From MGIIa-L3 sp038150305 (GTDB taxonomy: Archaea; Thermoplasmatota; Poseidoniia; Poseidoniales; Poseidoniaceae), in the NCBI GenBank assembly GCA_038150305.1, contig JAYOTG010000020.1, positions 1 through 37,709 on the forward strand: DNA of 37,709 bases. Reading direction: 5' to 3'. A program made the translations under genes and the position numbers. Shown piece by piece: positions 31,654-37,709 of the stretch. Numbering within the stretch: the stretch's first letter is position 1; each line of letters begins with the position of its first letter. The notes beneath the pieces are model-generated. The model saw only the letters and a program-made list of their open reading frames with translations, was not told where the DNA came from and searched no databases.

Positions 31654-31929
31654 ATGGACCTTGGCGCAGTCGCGGAAACCGCGGTGTTCTTTTTCTTCGC
31701 GACGGCTGCGCTCGCGGGCTCCTACGGGCTGATCAAGGCTCAGAAAGTGGCCCACTCCATGCTCTTCGTCATCTTCGCTTTCCTTGCGATTGCTGGAATT
31801 TTCATTCTGCTCGGCGCTGAGTTCCTCGCCGCTATTCAGATCCTGGTGTACATCGCCAGCGTCGGGTTGGTGGTGCTGTTCGGCATCATGCTCACCCGTC
31901 GCCAGATCCTCGAGGAGGACTTCGAATGA
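31654..31929 (+). CDS. nuoJ1: Complex I subunit NuoJ, N-terminal half (NuoJ1)
   Basis: 91 aa with three membrane helices. It corresponds to the first half of NuoJ: the recognisable LLGAEFLAAIQILVYIASVGLVVLFGIML includes the third helix with its pi-bulge region that couples quinone reduction to proton pumping. Full-length NuoJ is usually 165-200 aa with five helices; the missing two helices are in the next gene. By the positive-inside rule the N-terminus is outside and the end (TRRQILEEDFE) inside. The frame is open further upstream inside nuoI, but ATG 31654, 1 nt after the nuoI stop, is the natural start. Its stop overlaps the next start (ATGA). Confidence 0.93.
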   Translation: MDLGAVAETAVFFFFATAALAGSYGLIKAQKVAHSMLFVIFAFLAIAGIFILLGAEFLAAIQILVYIASVGLVVLFGIMLTRRQILEEDFE

Positions 31930-32507
31930 GGCTGACCTCCATCACCACGCGCCTTGGTCTGTTGGCCTTGCTCTTCGTGCTGCTCGGGGTGCTGGCCGAC
32001 GACGCGATTTGGGCCAGCCCAAGCGACGCCACCCTCGACACCCCGATGCTTTCCGACGCCATGTTCGGCGCTTGGTCGCTGCCCCTCGCCCTGCTGGGCG
32101 TGCTGTTGGCCGTGGCGATGATCGGTGCGGCCTACCTCGTGCGTGACGAGCGCCTCGAGAACCTGCTCTGGCAGGAGGCCGACCTCGACGTGGCCGCAAT
32201 TGAGGCGTTGACCGTCTCCAACCTCGACGGTGACGAACTCGCTCGCTTCGCTCAACATTTGGCCGGCCGCGGCCTCAGCGTGGTCGAACTCTTCGCCGGT
32301 TTCGACCGCGACCGCTCGGGTACCCTCGACGCGATGGAGTTCGAAGCCGCCCTCCGGCAAGCGGGCATCGACGACCTCCCCTTCCGTGACGTTGACGCGC
32401 TGATGCGCACCCTCGACGTGAACGGCACCGGTCAGATCGACCTTCCCGAACTGCACAACCTGCTCTTGCAGCATGAGGCTGCCATGGACGGAGGTGAGGA
32501 GGAATGA
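31926..32507 (+). CDS. nuoJ2: NuoJ C-terminal half fused to a pair of EF-hands (NuoJ2)
   Basis: 193 aa. Two membrane helices (LGLLALLFVLLGVLA and SLPLALLGVLLAVAMIGAAYLV) separated by a short outer loop match helices 4-5 of NuoJ. A ~110-residue C-terminal domain then contains two canonical EF-hand loops: FDRDRSGTLDAMEF (D127, D129, S131, T133, D135, E138) and LDVNGTGQIDLPEL (D164, N166, T168, Q170, D172, E175), each with all ligand positions filled. Charge distribution places this domain in the cytoplasm. It overlaps nuoJ1 by ATGA and nuoK by ATGA, so it is translationally locked into the operon. Calcium binding is predicted from sequence only; a structural role of the EF pair is the alternative. 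Confidence 0.9.
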   Translation: MRLTSITTRLGLLALLFVLLGVLADDAIWASPSDATLDTPMLSDAMFGAWSLPLALLGVLLAVAMIGAAYLVRDERLENLLWQEADLDVAAIEALTVSNLDGDELARFAQHLAGRGLSVVELFAGFDRDRSGTLDAMEFEAALRQAGIDDLPFRDVDALMRTLDVNGTGQIDLPELHNLLLQHEAAMDGGEEE

Positions 32508-32806
32508 TCGATCCCCTGTACGTCAGCGGCCTTTCCGCGATGCTCTTCGTCATGGGGCTGTGGGGTGCGTTTACCCGAAAGAACGCCATCATCGTCCTGA
32601 TGTGCTTTGAGCTGATGCTCAACGCCGCCAACCTGCAGTTCGCGGCTGCGGCGGTGCACCACGGTGACGTGACCGGCTGGATCTACACCGTGTTCGCCAT
32701 CGCCATTGCGGCGGCGGAAGTTGCCATTGGTCTCGCCATCTTGTTGTCAATGTACAATCAACACGAGACCATCTCGCTCGATGAGGTCGAGCTGTTGAAA
32801 CACTGA
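32504..32806 (+). CDS. nuoK: Complex I subunit NuoK
   Basis: 100 aa, the usual size, three membrane helices, homologous to MrpC antiporter subunits. The two helix glutamates that relay protons are at the same positions as in E. coli: E36 (MCFELMLNAANL) and E72 (AAAEVAIGLAIL). Starts at ATG 32504, overlapping the nuoJ2 stop (ATGA). nuoL follows 9 nt after the stop behind TGAGGTGAGACC. Confidence 0.96.
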   Translation: MIDPLYVSGLSAMLFVMGLWGAFTRKNAIIVLMCFELMLNAANLQFAAAAVHHGDVTGWIYTVFAIAIAAAEVAIGLAILLSMYNQHETISLDEVELLKH

Positions 32807-32815
32807 GGTGAGACC

Positions 32816-35125
32816 ATGGCCGGAGATTCCTACGCATCGGGCCTTGTCGTGCCCGACTACGCCTTGCTCATCATTCTGCTTCCGATGTTGGCCTTCCCGG
32901 TCATCCTCCTCCTCGGCCGCCTGTTCAACGGACAGGACTGGTGGAAGGGGACGATGAAGGAAGGCGGGCTGCTGGCGCTCCCTGTCATGGCGGCGAGCCT
33001 CGTCTGCTCGCTGATGCTCATTGCGAAATTCATCGGACAAACCACCGTGTCTGACACCTCCACGGTGCTCAACTGGGTGAATTTCGGCTGGCATGACGCC
33101 GCAACCGGAAGCATCCAGGCCATGAGCCTCGACTTCGGCTTCTACGTGGACCACACCACAATCATGCTCCTCTTCGTGGCCAGCTTCCTCTGCCTGCTGA
33201 TCAACATCTTCAGCATCGGCTACATGAACACGGATCCGATCAACGACAACCGCAACCACCGCTTCTACGCGGAGTTCGTGCTGTTCTGTTCGGGAATGCT
33301 CGGCATGGTCCTCTCGGACTCGTTCCTCTGGCTCTTCATCTTCTGGGAGCTGATGGGCCTGTGTTCCTACCTGCTCATCGGCTTCTACTACGAGCGCCCT
33401 TCGGCCGCGTACGCGGCCAAGAAGGCCTTCCTGACCACGCGCGTGGGCGACGTGTTCCTCGTCATCGGTCTCGCGATGCTCTGGAACCTGTTCCAGCCCT
33501 ACGCGGCCGGTCAAGACGCGCTGTCCTACGCGGTCGTCTTCGACGGCGGCCACCTGCAGGCCATCGCCGACGCAGGCAAGAGCGGCGCCCTGCAACTTGC
33601 GCTGGGCTTCATGTTCATCGGTGCGGTCGGCAAGTCCGCCCAGTTCCCGCTCCACGTCTGGCTTCCTGACGCCATGGAGGGCCCGACGCCCGTCTCCGCC
33701 CTCATCCACGCGGCAACGATGGTCAACGCCGGCCTCTACCTCGTGGCGCGCATGTTCCCCATCTTTGCCGCTGAAGCGATGCACGGGGCCTTCACCGACC
33801 TGGCTTTCATCATCGCCCTTGTCGGCGGCATCACCGCATGCATGGCGGCGCTCATCGCCTTCGTGCAAATGGACCTGAAGAAGGTCTTGGCGTACTCAAC
33901 GATGAGCCAGCTGGCCTACATCTTCACCGGTCTCGGTGCTGCGCTGTTCTTGGCCAACGCCCTCAACTGGCACGACCCGTCCTACGCGGGTTATGACAAG
34001 AACAAGACGATCGTGATCGTGGCGTTCGGTGCCGCGCTCTTCCATCTGTTCAACCACGCTATGGCCAAGGGCATGCTGTTCATGGCCAGCGGCTCGGTCA
34101 TCCACGAGATGCACCACGCGCACCACGACGTGCACCACCACGACCACCACGACGAGGACGATCATCACGGTCATGACGACCACCACGACGACTTCGACGC
34201 GCAGTCCATGGCCAACATGGGCGGCCTCGCGTCTCGTCTGCCCATCACGGCCACGGCGATGCTGGTCGGTTCTGCCTCGATCATTGGACTGCCCCTTATC
34301 GGTGGCTTCTGGTCCAAGGAAGGCATCATCGCCAACACCTGGCGCGTGGCCGTGGAGCACGACCCACGCTTCCTGCTGCCCGCTTTCCTCGTGCTCATCA
34401 CCGCCGGCATGACCGGCTTCTACATGTCCCGCATGTGGTTCATGACCTTCGCTGGCAAGCCCAAGACCGAGGTGGCGGCCCACGTTCACGAGCACACGCC
34501 GTGGATCCCCATCCCCTTGCTCGTGCTCATCCCGATGAGCCTCGGTGGCATCGTCTTCGCGTCCATGAAGGTCACGAAGTACCTCGGCTACAACGGGAAG
34601 CAACTCGACATGAACCTGCTCGACGGCTTCCTCTACGAGATGGACCACATCTTCGTCAACCCCGGCGCGGGCTACCTGCTCGTCCTGACCTACATCGCCA
34701 TCCTCCTCTCCCTCGTGGTGGGACCGATGGTCGCCATGGCGCTCCACGGCGGAGCGCTGGACGACGGCCAGAAGGCCAAGCCTTGGATTCAGCCCTTCGT
34801 CAACCTCTCCGAGCGCGTCAACGCGCGTCGGCACTTCGACAACAGCGGCCTCGCCGACTCCACGCTGGCGACCGCGCTCGAGGAGCGGCTCTACTTTGAC
34901 GCGTGGTACGACGCCGCGTGCGAGAAGCTCGTGGCTGGGTTCTCCGTGCTCGCGGCCACCTTCGACCGTCGCGTTGTGGACGGGACCATCAAGGGCATCG
35001 AATCCGGCAGCCAATCCACGTCGTCTTCCGTGCGTCGCTTGACCACAGGTTCGGCCCGTGACTACATCATGATGGCCGCGCTTGGGACGCTGCTCATCGC
35101 CGTGATCCTCTGGGGGGTGGCCTGA
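32816..35125 (+). CDS. nuoL: Complex I antiporter-like subunit NuoL, with a His/Asp-rich loop
   Basis: 769 aa versus about 613 in E. coli. NuoL is the distal proton-pumping subunit and carries the long lateral helix. Core motifs: IFWELMGLCSYLLIGF with the key Glu, KSAQFPLHVWLPDAMEGPTPVSALIHAATMV with the pump Lys and His, and KKVLAYSTMSQLAYI. In the loop after helix FNHAMAKGMLFMASG, residues ~430-462 are an unusual His/Asp-rich run (about 16 His and 11 Asp in some 33 residues) just before MGGLASRLP. The C-terminal half adds helices and a long segment before a last helix (MMAALGTLLIAVILWGVA). Stop and nuoM start share one base (TGATG). Confidence 0.97.
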   Translation: MAGDSYASGLVVPDYALLIILLPMLAFPVILLLGRLFNGQDWWKGTMKEGGLLALPVMAASLVCSLMLIAKFIGQTTVSDTSTVLNWVNFGWHDAATGSIQAMSLDFGFYVDHTTIMLLFVASFLCLLINIFSIGYMNTDPINDNRNHRFYAEFVLFCSGMLGMVLSDSFLWLFIFWELMGLCSYLLIGFYYERPSAAYAAKKAFLTTRVGDVFLVIGLAMLWNLFQPYAAGQDALSYAVVFDGGHLQAIADAGKSGALQLALGFMFIGAVGKSAQFPLHVWLPDAMEGPTPVSALIHAATMVNAGLYLVARMFPIFAAEAMHGAFTDLAFIIALVGGITACMAALIAFVQMDLKKVLAYSTMSQLAYIFTGLGAALFLANALNWHDPSYAGYDKNKTIVIVAFGAALFHLFNHAMAKGMLFMASGSVIHEMHHAHHDVHHHDHHDEDDHHGHDDHHDDFDAQSMANMGGLASRLPITATAMLVGSASIIGLPLIGGFWSKEGIIANTWRVAVEHDPRFLLPAFLVLITAGMTGFYMSRMWFMTFAGKPKTEVAAHVHEHTPWIPIPLLVLIPMSLGGIVFASMKVTKYLGYNGKQLDMNLLDGFLYEMDHIFVNPGAGYLLVLTYIAILLSLVVGPMVAMALHGGALDDGQKAKPWIQPFVNLSERVNARRHFDNSGLADSTLATALEERLYFDAWYDAACEKLVAGFSVLAATFDRRVVDGTIKGIESGSQSTSSSVRRLTTGSARDYIMMAALGTLLIAVILWGVA
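34103..34200 (+). other. His/Asp-rich loop coding segment within nuoL
   Basis: Encodes NuoL residues ~430-462, a metal-binding-like run of His, Asp and Glu (for example HEMHHAHHDVHHHDHHDEDD). It is in frame with conserved NuoL sequence on both sides, so it is an insertion in a loop and not a frameshift. Confidence 0.85.
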
Positions 35126-36720
35126 TGGACCTGATCAGCACCGTGCTCGTTGGCTTGCCGATGGTCGTCAGCCTGATGCTCCTGGGTCTGCTTGGCTTGA
35201 TGCCGGCGTCCCTGCGTCCGCAAACGACCGACGCCATGCGTCTGGTGACCTTCGTGGTCTCGCTGGTGCTCTTCGTGGTCACCACGGCCATGGCCTTGGG
35301 CTCGCTCGGCGACATCAATTGGCTCGGCATTGGGTTCAACGAGTACGTCCTCGAATTCCAGTACCCCTGGATCGAGAGCCTTGGCGTGACCTGGCACGTT
35401 GGCCTTGACGCGCTGTCCTTCCCGATGGTGTGGCTGACGGCCTTCCTGATGCCCGTCACCCAGATCGCCACCTGGAACGAGAAGAAAGGCGCCGTCTACC
35501 ACCCGCTGCTCCTGCTCATGGGTGGGACGCTGATGGGCGTCTTCGTCAGCCTCGACCTCTTCATGTTCTACATCTTCTGGGAGTTGACCCTCATCCCGAT
35601 GTTCTTCCTCATCCTCAAGTGGGGCGGAAAGGAGCGCCGTTACGCGGCTCAGAAGTTCTTCATCTACACCTTCACGGCTTCGGTCGTGATGCTCCTCGGT
35701 TTGATCACGGTCTACTTCCTGCAAGAGCCCGCAGCCGCAACCGGTGCTGCCGGTGACTTCACCGGCCGCAGTTTCGACCTCGTGGCGCTGACCAGCATCG
35801 CCAACGACGTCCACGCCAACGGTGGCATTTTCCTTGGCAAGACGATGCAGAGCGTGCTCTTCGTGATGCTCATGCTCGGATTCCTGGTGAAGCTGCCCGC
35901 TGCACCCTTCCACACCTGGCTGCCGGATGCGCACGTGCAAGCCCCCACCGGCGGCTCGATGCTCCTGGCCGGTGTGATGCTCAAGATGGGCGCCTACGGG
36001 ATGTTCCGCATTCCCATCGCGCTCTTCCCGCACGCGGTCGAGACCTTCCAGTTCGTCATCATGCTGTTCGGTTTCGTGTCCTTGGTCTACGGAGCCATTG
36101 TCTGCCTTGGGCAGACGAACCTGAAGAAGATGGTCGCGTACTCGTCGGTGTCCCACATGGGTGTGATCCTGCTTGGTATTGCAAGCCAGCAACCCATCGG
36201 CTACGCTGCAGCCCTGTTCATGATGTTCGCACACGGCATCATCTCTCCCATGCTCTTCGCGGTGTGTGGCGCCTTCAAGCACCACTACCACAGCATGGAA
36301 ATTGGCGCCATGCGCGGCATGGCCAAGCATTCGCCTTGGATCGCCACCTCGATGATGTTCGGGTGGATGGCCAGCCTTGGCCTGCCGCTCTTGGCCGGCT
36401 TCGTGGCTGAGTTCCTCCTCTTGGTCGCCTATTGGGCCGCCTTTGGCTGGTGGATTCTCGGGCCCGGCCTGGCCTTGGCCATCACCGCCGCGTACTACCT
36501 CTGGTCGATGCAGCGCACCATCTTCGAAGGTGGGGACGAGACCCAGCCGCCGGCCGGGTTGGAAGGCAAGCCCATTCCTGACCTCGACCAGTCCGAGAAG
36601 GTGGCCATGCTCATCTTGGCGGTGGCGACGATTCTCTTCGGGATCTTCCCCTTCCTCGCGCTCGACATGATGGACGCGTACACGCAGACGATTTTCGCTG
36701 CCCTGTTTGGAGGTGCCTGA
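35125..36720 (+). CDS. nuoM: Complex I antiporter-like subunit NuoM
   Basis: 531 aa, about 14 membrane helices, the middle proton-pumping subunit. Motifs: YIFWELTLIPMFFLI with the essential Glu; KLPAAPFHTWLPDAHVQAPTGGSMLLAGVMLKMGAYG with the pump Lys and the antiporter signature; and KKMVAYSSVSHMGVILLG. The Lys-rich KWGGKERRYAAQKFFIYT loop between them is normal for NuoM. The C-terminal extension GGDETQPPAGLEGKPIPDLD is a short hydrophilic loop before the last helix. The ATG overlaps the nuoL stop by one base; nuoN begins 1 nt after its stop. Confidence 0.97.
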   Translation: MDLISTVLVGLPMVVSLMLLGLLGLMPASLRPQTTDAMRLVTFVVSLVLFVVTTAMALGSLGDINWLGIGFNEYVLEFQYPWIESLGVTWHVGLDALSFPMVWLTAFLMPVTQIATWNEKKGAVYHPLLLLMGGTLMGVFVSLDLFMFYIFWELTLIPMFFLILKWGGKERRYAAQKFFIYTFTASVVMLLGLITVYFLQEPAAATGAAGDFTGRSFDLVALTSIANDVHANGGIFLGKTMQSVLFVMLMLGFLVKLPAAPFHTWLPDAHVQAPTGGSMLLAGVMLKMGAYGMFRIPIALFPHAVETFQFVIMLFGFVSLVYGAIVCLGQTNLKKMVAYSSVSHMGVILLGIASQQPIGYAAALFMMFAHGIISPMLFAVCGAFKHHYHSMEIGAMRGMAKHSPWIATSMMFGWMASLGLPLLAGFVAEFLLLVAYWAAFGWWILGPGLALAITAAYYLWSMQRTIFEGGDETQPPAGLEGKPIPDLDQSEKVAMLILAVATILFGIFPFLALDMMDAYTQTIFAALFGGA

Positions 36721-36721
36721 A

Positions 36722-37709
36722 ATGAGCAGTTTGCTTCGCGTGGAGCCATTCTCGGCCGGTTTCTTCGGTTACTTTGCGGCTGAGACCGTGCTCGCGCTTG
36801 GCCTCGTGCTGATGATCGTCGTGCCCAACCTCGGCCGTGGGACCTTCCGGGTGCCCGGGACGCAGGTTCGCCTGCCCTGGTTCTTTGGTGGCGAGCGGTA
36901 TTCGCTGACCGGCCGCCCGGATCTTCCCGGCTACATCTCGGTCCTGACCCTGTTGACCGCGCTCGTGTTGCTCATCAACGACCTGCTCACCACGTGGGAC
37001 CACACCACGCAAGAGGTGCTGGTCCACGCCGTGGGCGACGACAGCGTGCGCATCCTCGCCGCAACGCCCTTCAGTCGACTGATGGAAGCCCTGTTCATCG
37101 GCGCGCTGTTCTTGGTGGCGCTCGCCTCCAACGACCGCTACCGCTCCACCCCTGCTCGCGAGGTGCGCAGCCTCTCTGCGCTCTACAACAACCGCCGCCA
37201 GGCCGACCTCCACATCCTGCTGCTGACGTGTGCGCTCGGGATGACCACGGTGGCCTTGGCCGAGAACCTGTTCGTGCTCTTCGTCGGGCTGGAGTTGGCC
37301 GGCTTCTCGAGCTACATCCTCGTGGCGTTCAACAAGGAATCGAAGTTTGGCTCGGAGGGCGGCATGAAGTACTTCATGGTCGGATCTGCCTCCTCCGGCG
37401 TTGGCCTCTACGGCCTGTCCTTGCTGTACCTCTGGGCCGGCACGCTGCAGGTGGATGCCCTCGCGATGGCGTGGGCCAACATCGGTCAGGAGATCCTGCC
37501 CTACGTTGCCCTCGGTCTAATGCTGGTCGGCTTCGGCTTCAAGGTCAGCGCCGCTCCCTTCCACTTCGCTGCTCCTGACGCTTACGCTGGCGCATCTTCC
37601 CCAGTCGCTGGACTGTTGGCCACGGCCAGCAAGGCGATGGGCATGGTCGGGCTCTTCCGCATCCTGCTGGTGATCACCCTGCCGGAAGGCACCGAAGGCA
37701 GCGCCGTGT
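36722..37709 (+). CDS. nuoN: Complex I antiporter-like subunit NuoN (partial, cut by window end)
   Basis: 329 codons are visible from ATG 36722, one base after the nuoM stop; the frame stays open to the window edge. NuoN is the third proton-pumping subunit. Motifs present: ENLFVLFVGLELAGFSSYILVAF with the helix Glu, KYFMVGSASSGVGLYGLSLLY, and GFKVSAAPFHFAAPDAYAGA with the pump Lys, then SPVAGLLATASKAMGMVGLFR. The loop after helix 2 (GRGTFRVPGTQVRLPWFFGGERYSLTGRPD in outline) is longer than in bacterial NuoN. The end of the protein and any gene after it are outside the window. Confidence 0.95.
   Translation, partial: MSSLLRVEPFSAGFFGYFAAETVLALGLVLMIVVPNLGRGTFRVPGTQVRLPWFFGGERYSLTGRPDLPGYISVLTLLTALVLLINDLLTTWDHTTQEVLVHAVGDDSVRILAATPFSRLMEALFIGALFLVALASNDRYRSTPAREVRSLSALYNNRRQADLHILLLTCALGMTTVALAENLFVLFVGLELAGFSSYILVAFNKESKFGSEGGMKYFMVGSASSGVGLYGLSLLYLWAGTLQVDALAMAWANIGQEILPYVALGLMLVGFGFKVSAAPFHFAAPDAYAGASSPVAGLLATASKAMGMVGLFRILLVITLPEGTEGSAV

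Noticed and set aside
34103..34200. Frameshift or sequencing error producing the His run in NuoL
   Set aside because: The frame is in register with conserved NuoL sequence on both sides, and the codons mix CAC and CAT with Asp and Glu.
1..37709. tRNA, rRNA or insertion sequence
   Set aside because: No intergenic region has a recognisable tRNA arm or CCA end, and no transposase or terminal inverted repeats were seen.

Overview
The window looks like a chromosomal piece (GC roughly 60-65 %) of a marine euryarchaeon, most probably Marine Group II (Poseidoniales) or a close Thermoplasmatota relative. The archaeal signs are an eL15 ribosomal protein gene, a free-standing archaeal-type RNase Z, TATA boxes placed for leaderless transcripts, and a complex I operon of the nuoABCDHIJKLMN type. 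The lineage call is inferred from gene content and style (very large anchored surface proteins, near-universal TGA stops), not from a marker phylogeny.

Left part (1-9.9 kb), mostly single genes on both strands: the 3' end of a TPMT-like methyltransferase; a SelO-type protein AMPylase; a giant fasciclin-repeat surface protein interrupted by a 100-N assembly gap; an unrecognised 147-aa protein; a NERD nuclease-like protein fused to an S1 domain; a SpoU 2'-O-methyltransferase; a rhodanese; a SerK/ParB-fold protein; ribosomal protein eL15; and a small PRC-barrel protein leading into RNase Z.

Middle part (10.9-26.1 kb): five consecutive plus-strand genes for exported or membrane-anchored proteins. 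They are a PKD protein, a 1563-aa secreted protein translationally coupled to a 207-aa single-pass membrane protein, a 1512-aa subtilisin-like protease with a cytoplasmic RING-like zinc finger, and a 962-aa protein built of NEW3/CARDB-like beta-sandwich repeats. This looks like a cell-surface proteolysis and adhesion locus, in keeping with a heterotroph feeding on protein.

Right part (26.3-37.7 kb): a tightly packed respiratory complex I operon, nuoA-B-C-D-H-I-J1-J2-K-L-M-N, with nuoN cut by the window end. The NADH module genes nuoE, nuoF and nuoG are absent from the cluster. The complex has odd features: nuoJ is split and its second half carries a pair of canonical EF-hands; NuoI has about 80 extra residues between its two 4Fe-4S motifs; NuoH has about 60 extra residues in its first cytoplasmic loop; and NuoL has a His/Asp-rich loop. 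These are the strongest candidates for something undescribed.

Expression signals are consistent. Isolated or first genes often have a TATA box centred about 27 nt before the ATG and no Shine-Dalgarno site. Downstream operon genes often use a fused stop/Shine-Dalgarno sequence TGAGGTGA. No tRNA, rRNA, CRISPR array or insertion sequence was seen. No stretch longer than 300 bases lacks a gene; the longest gap, 26103-26290, is described below.
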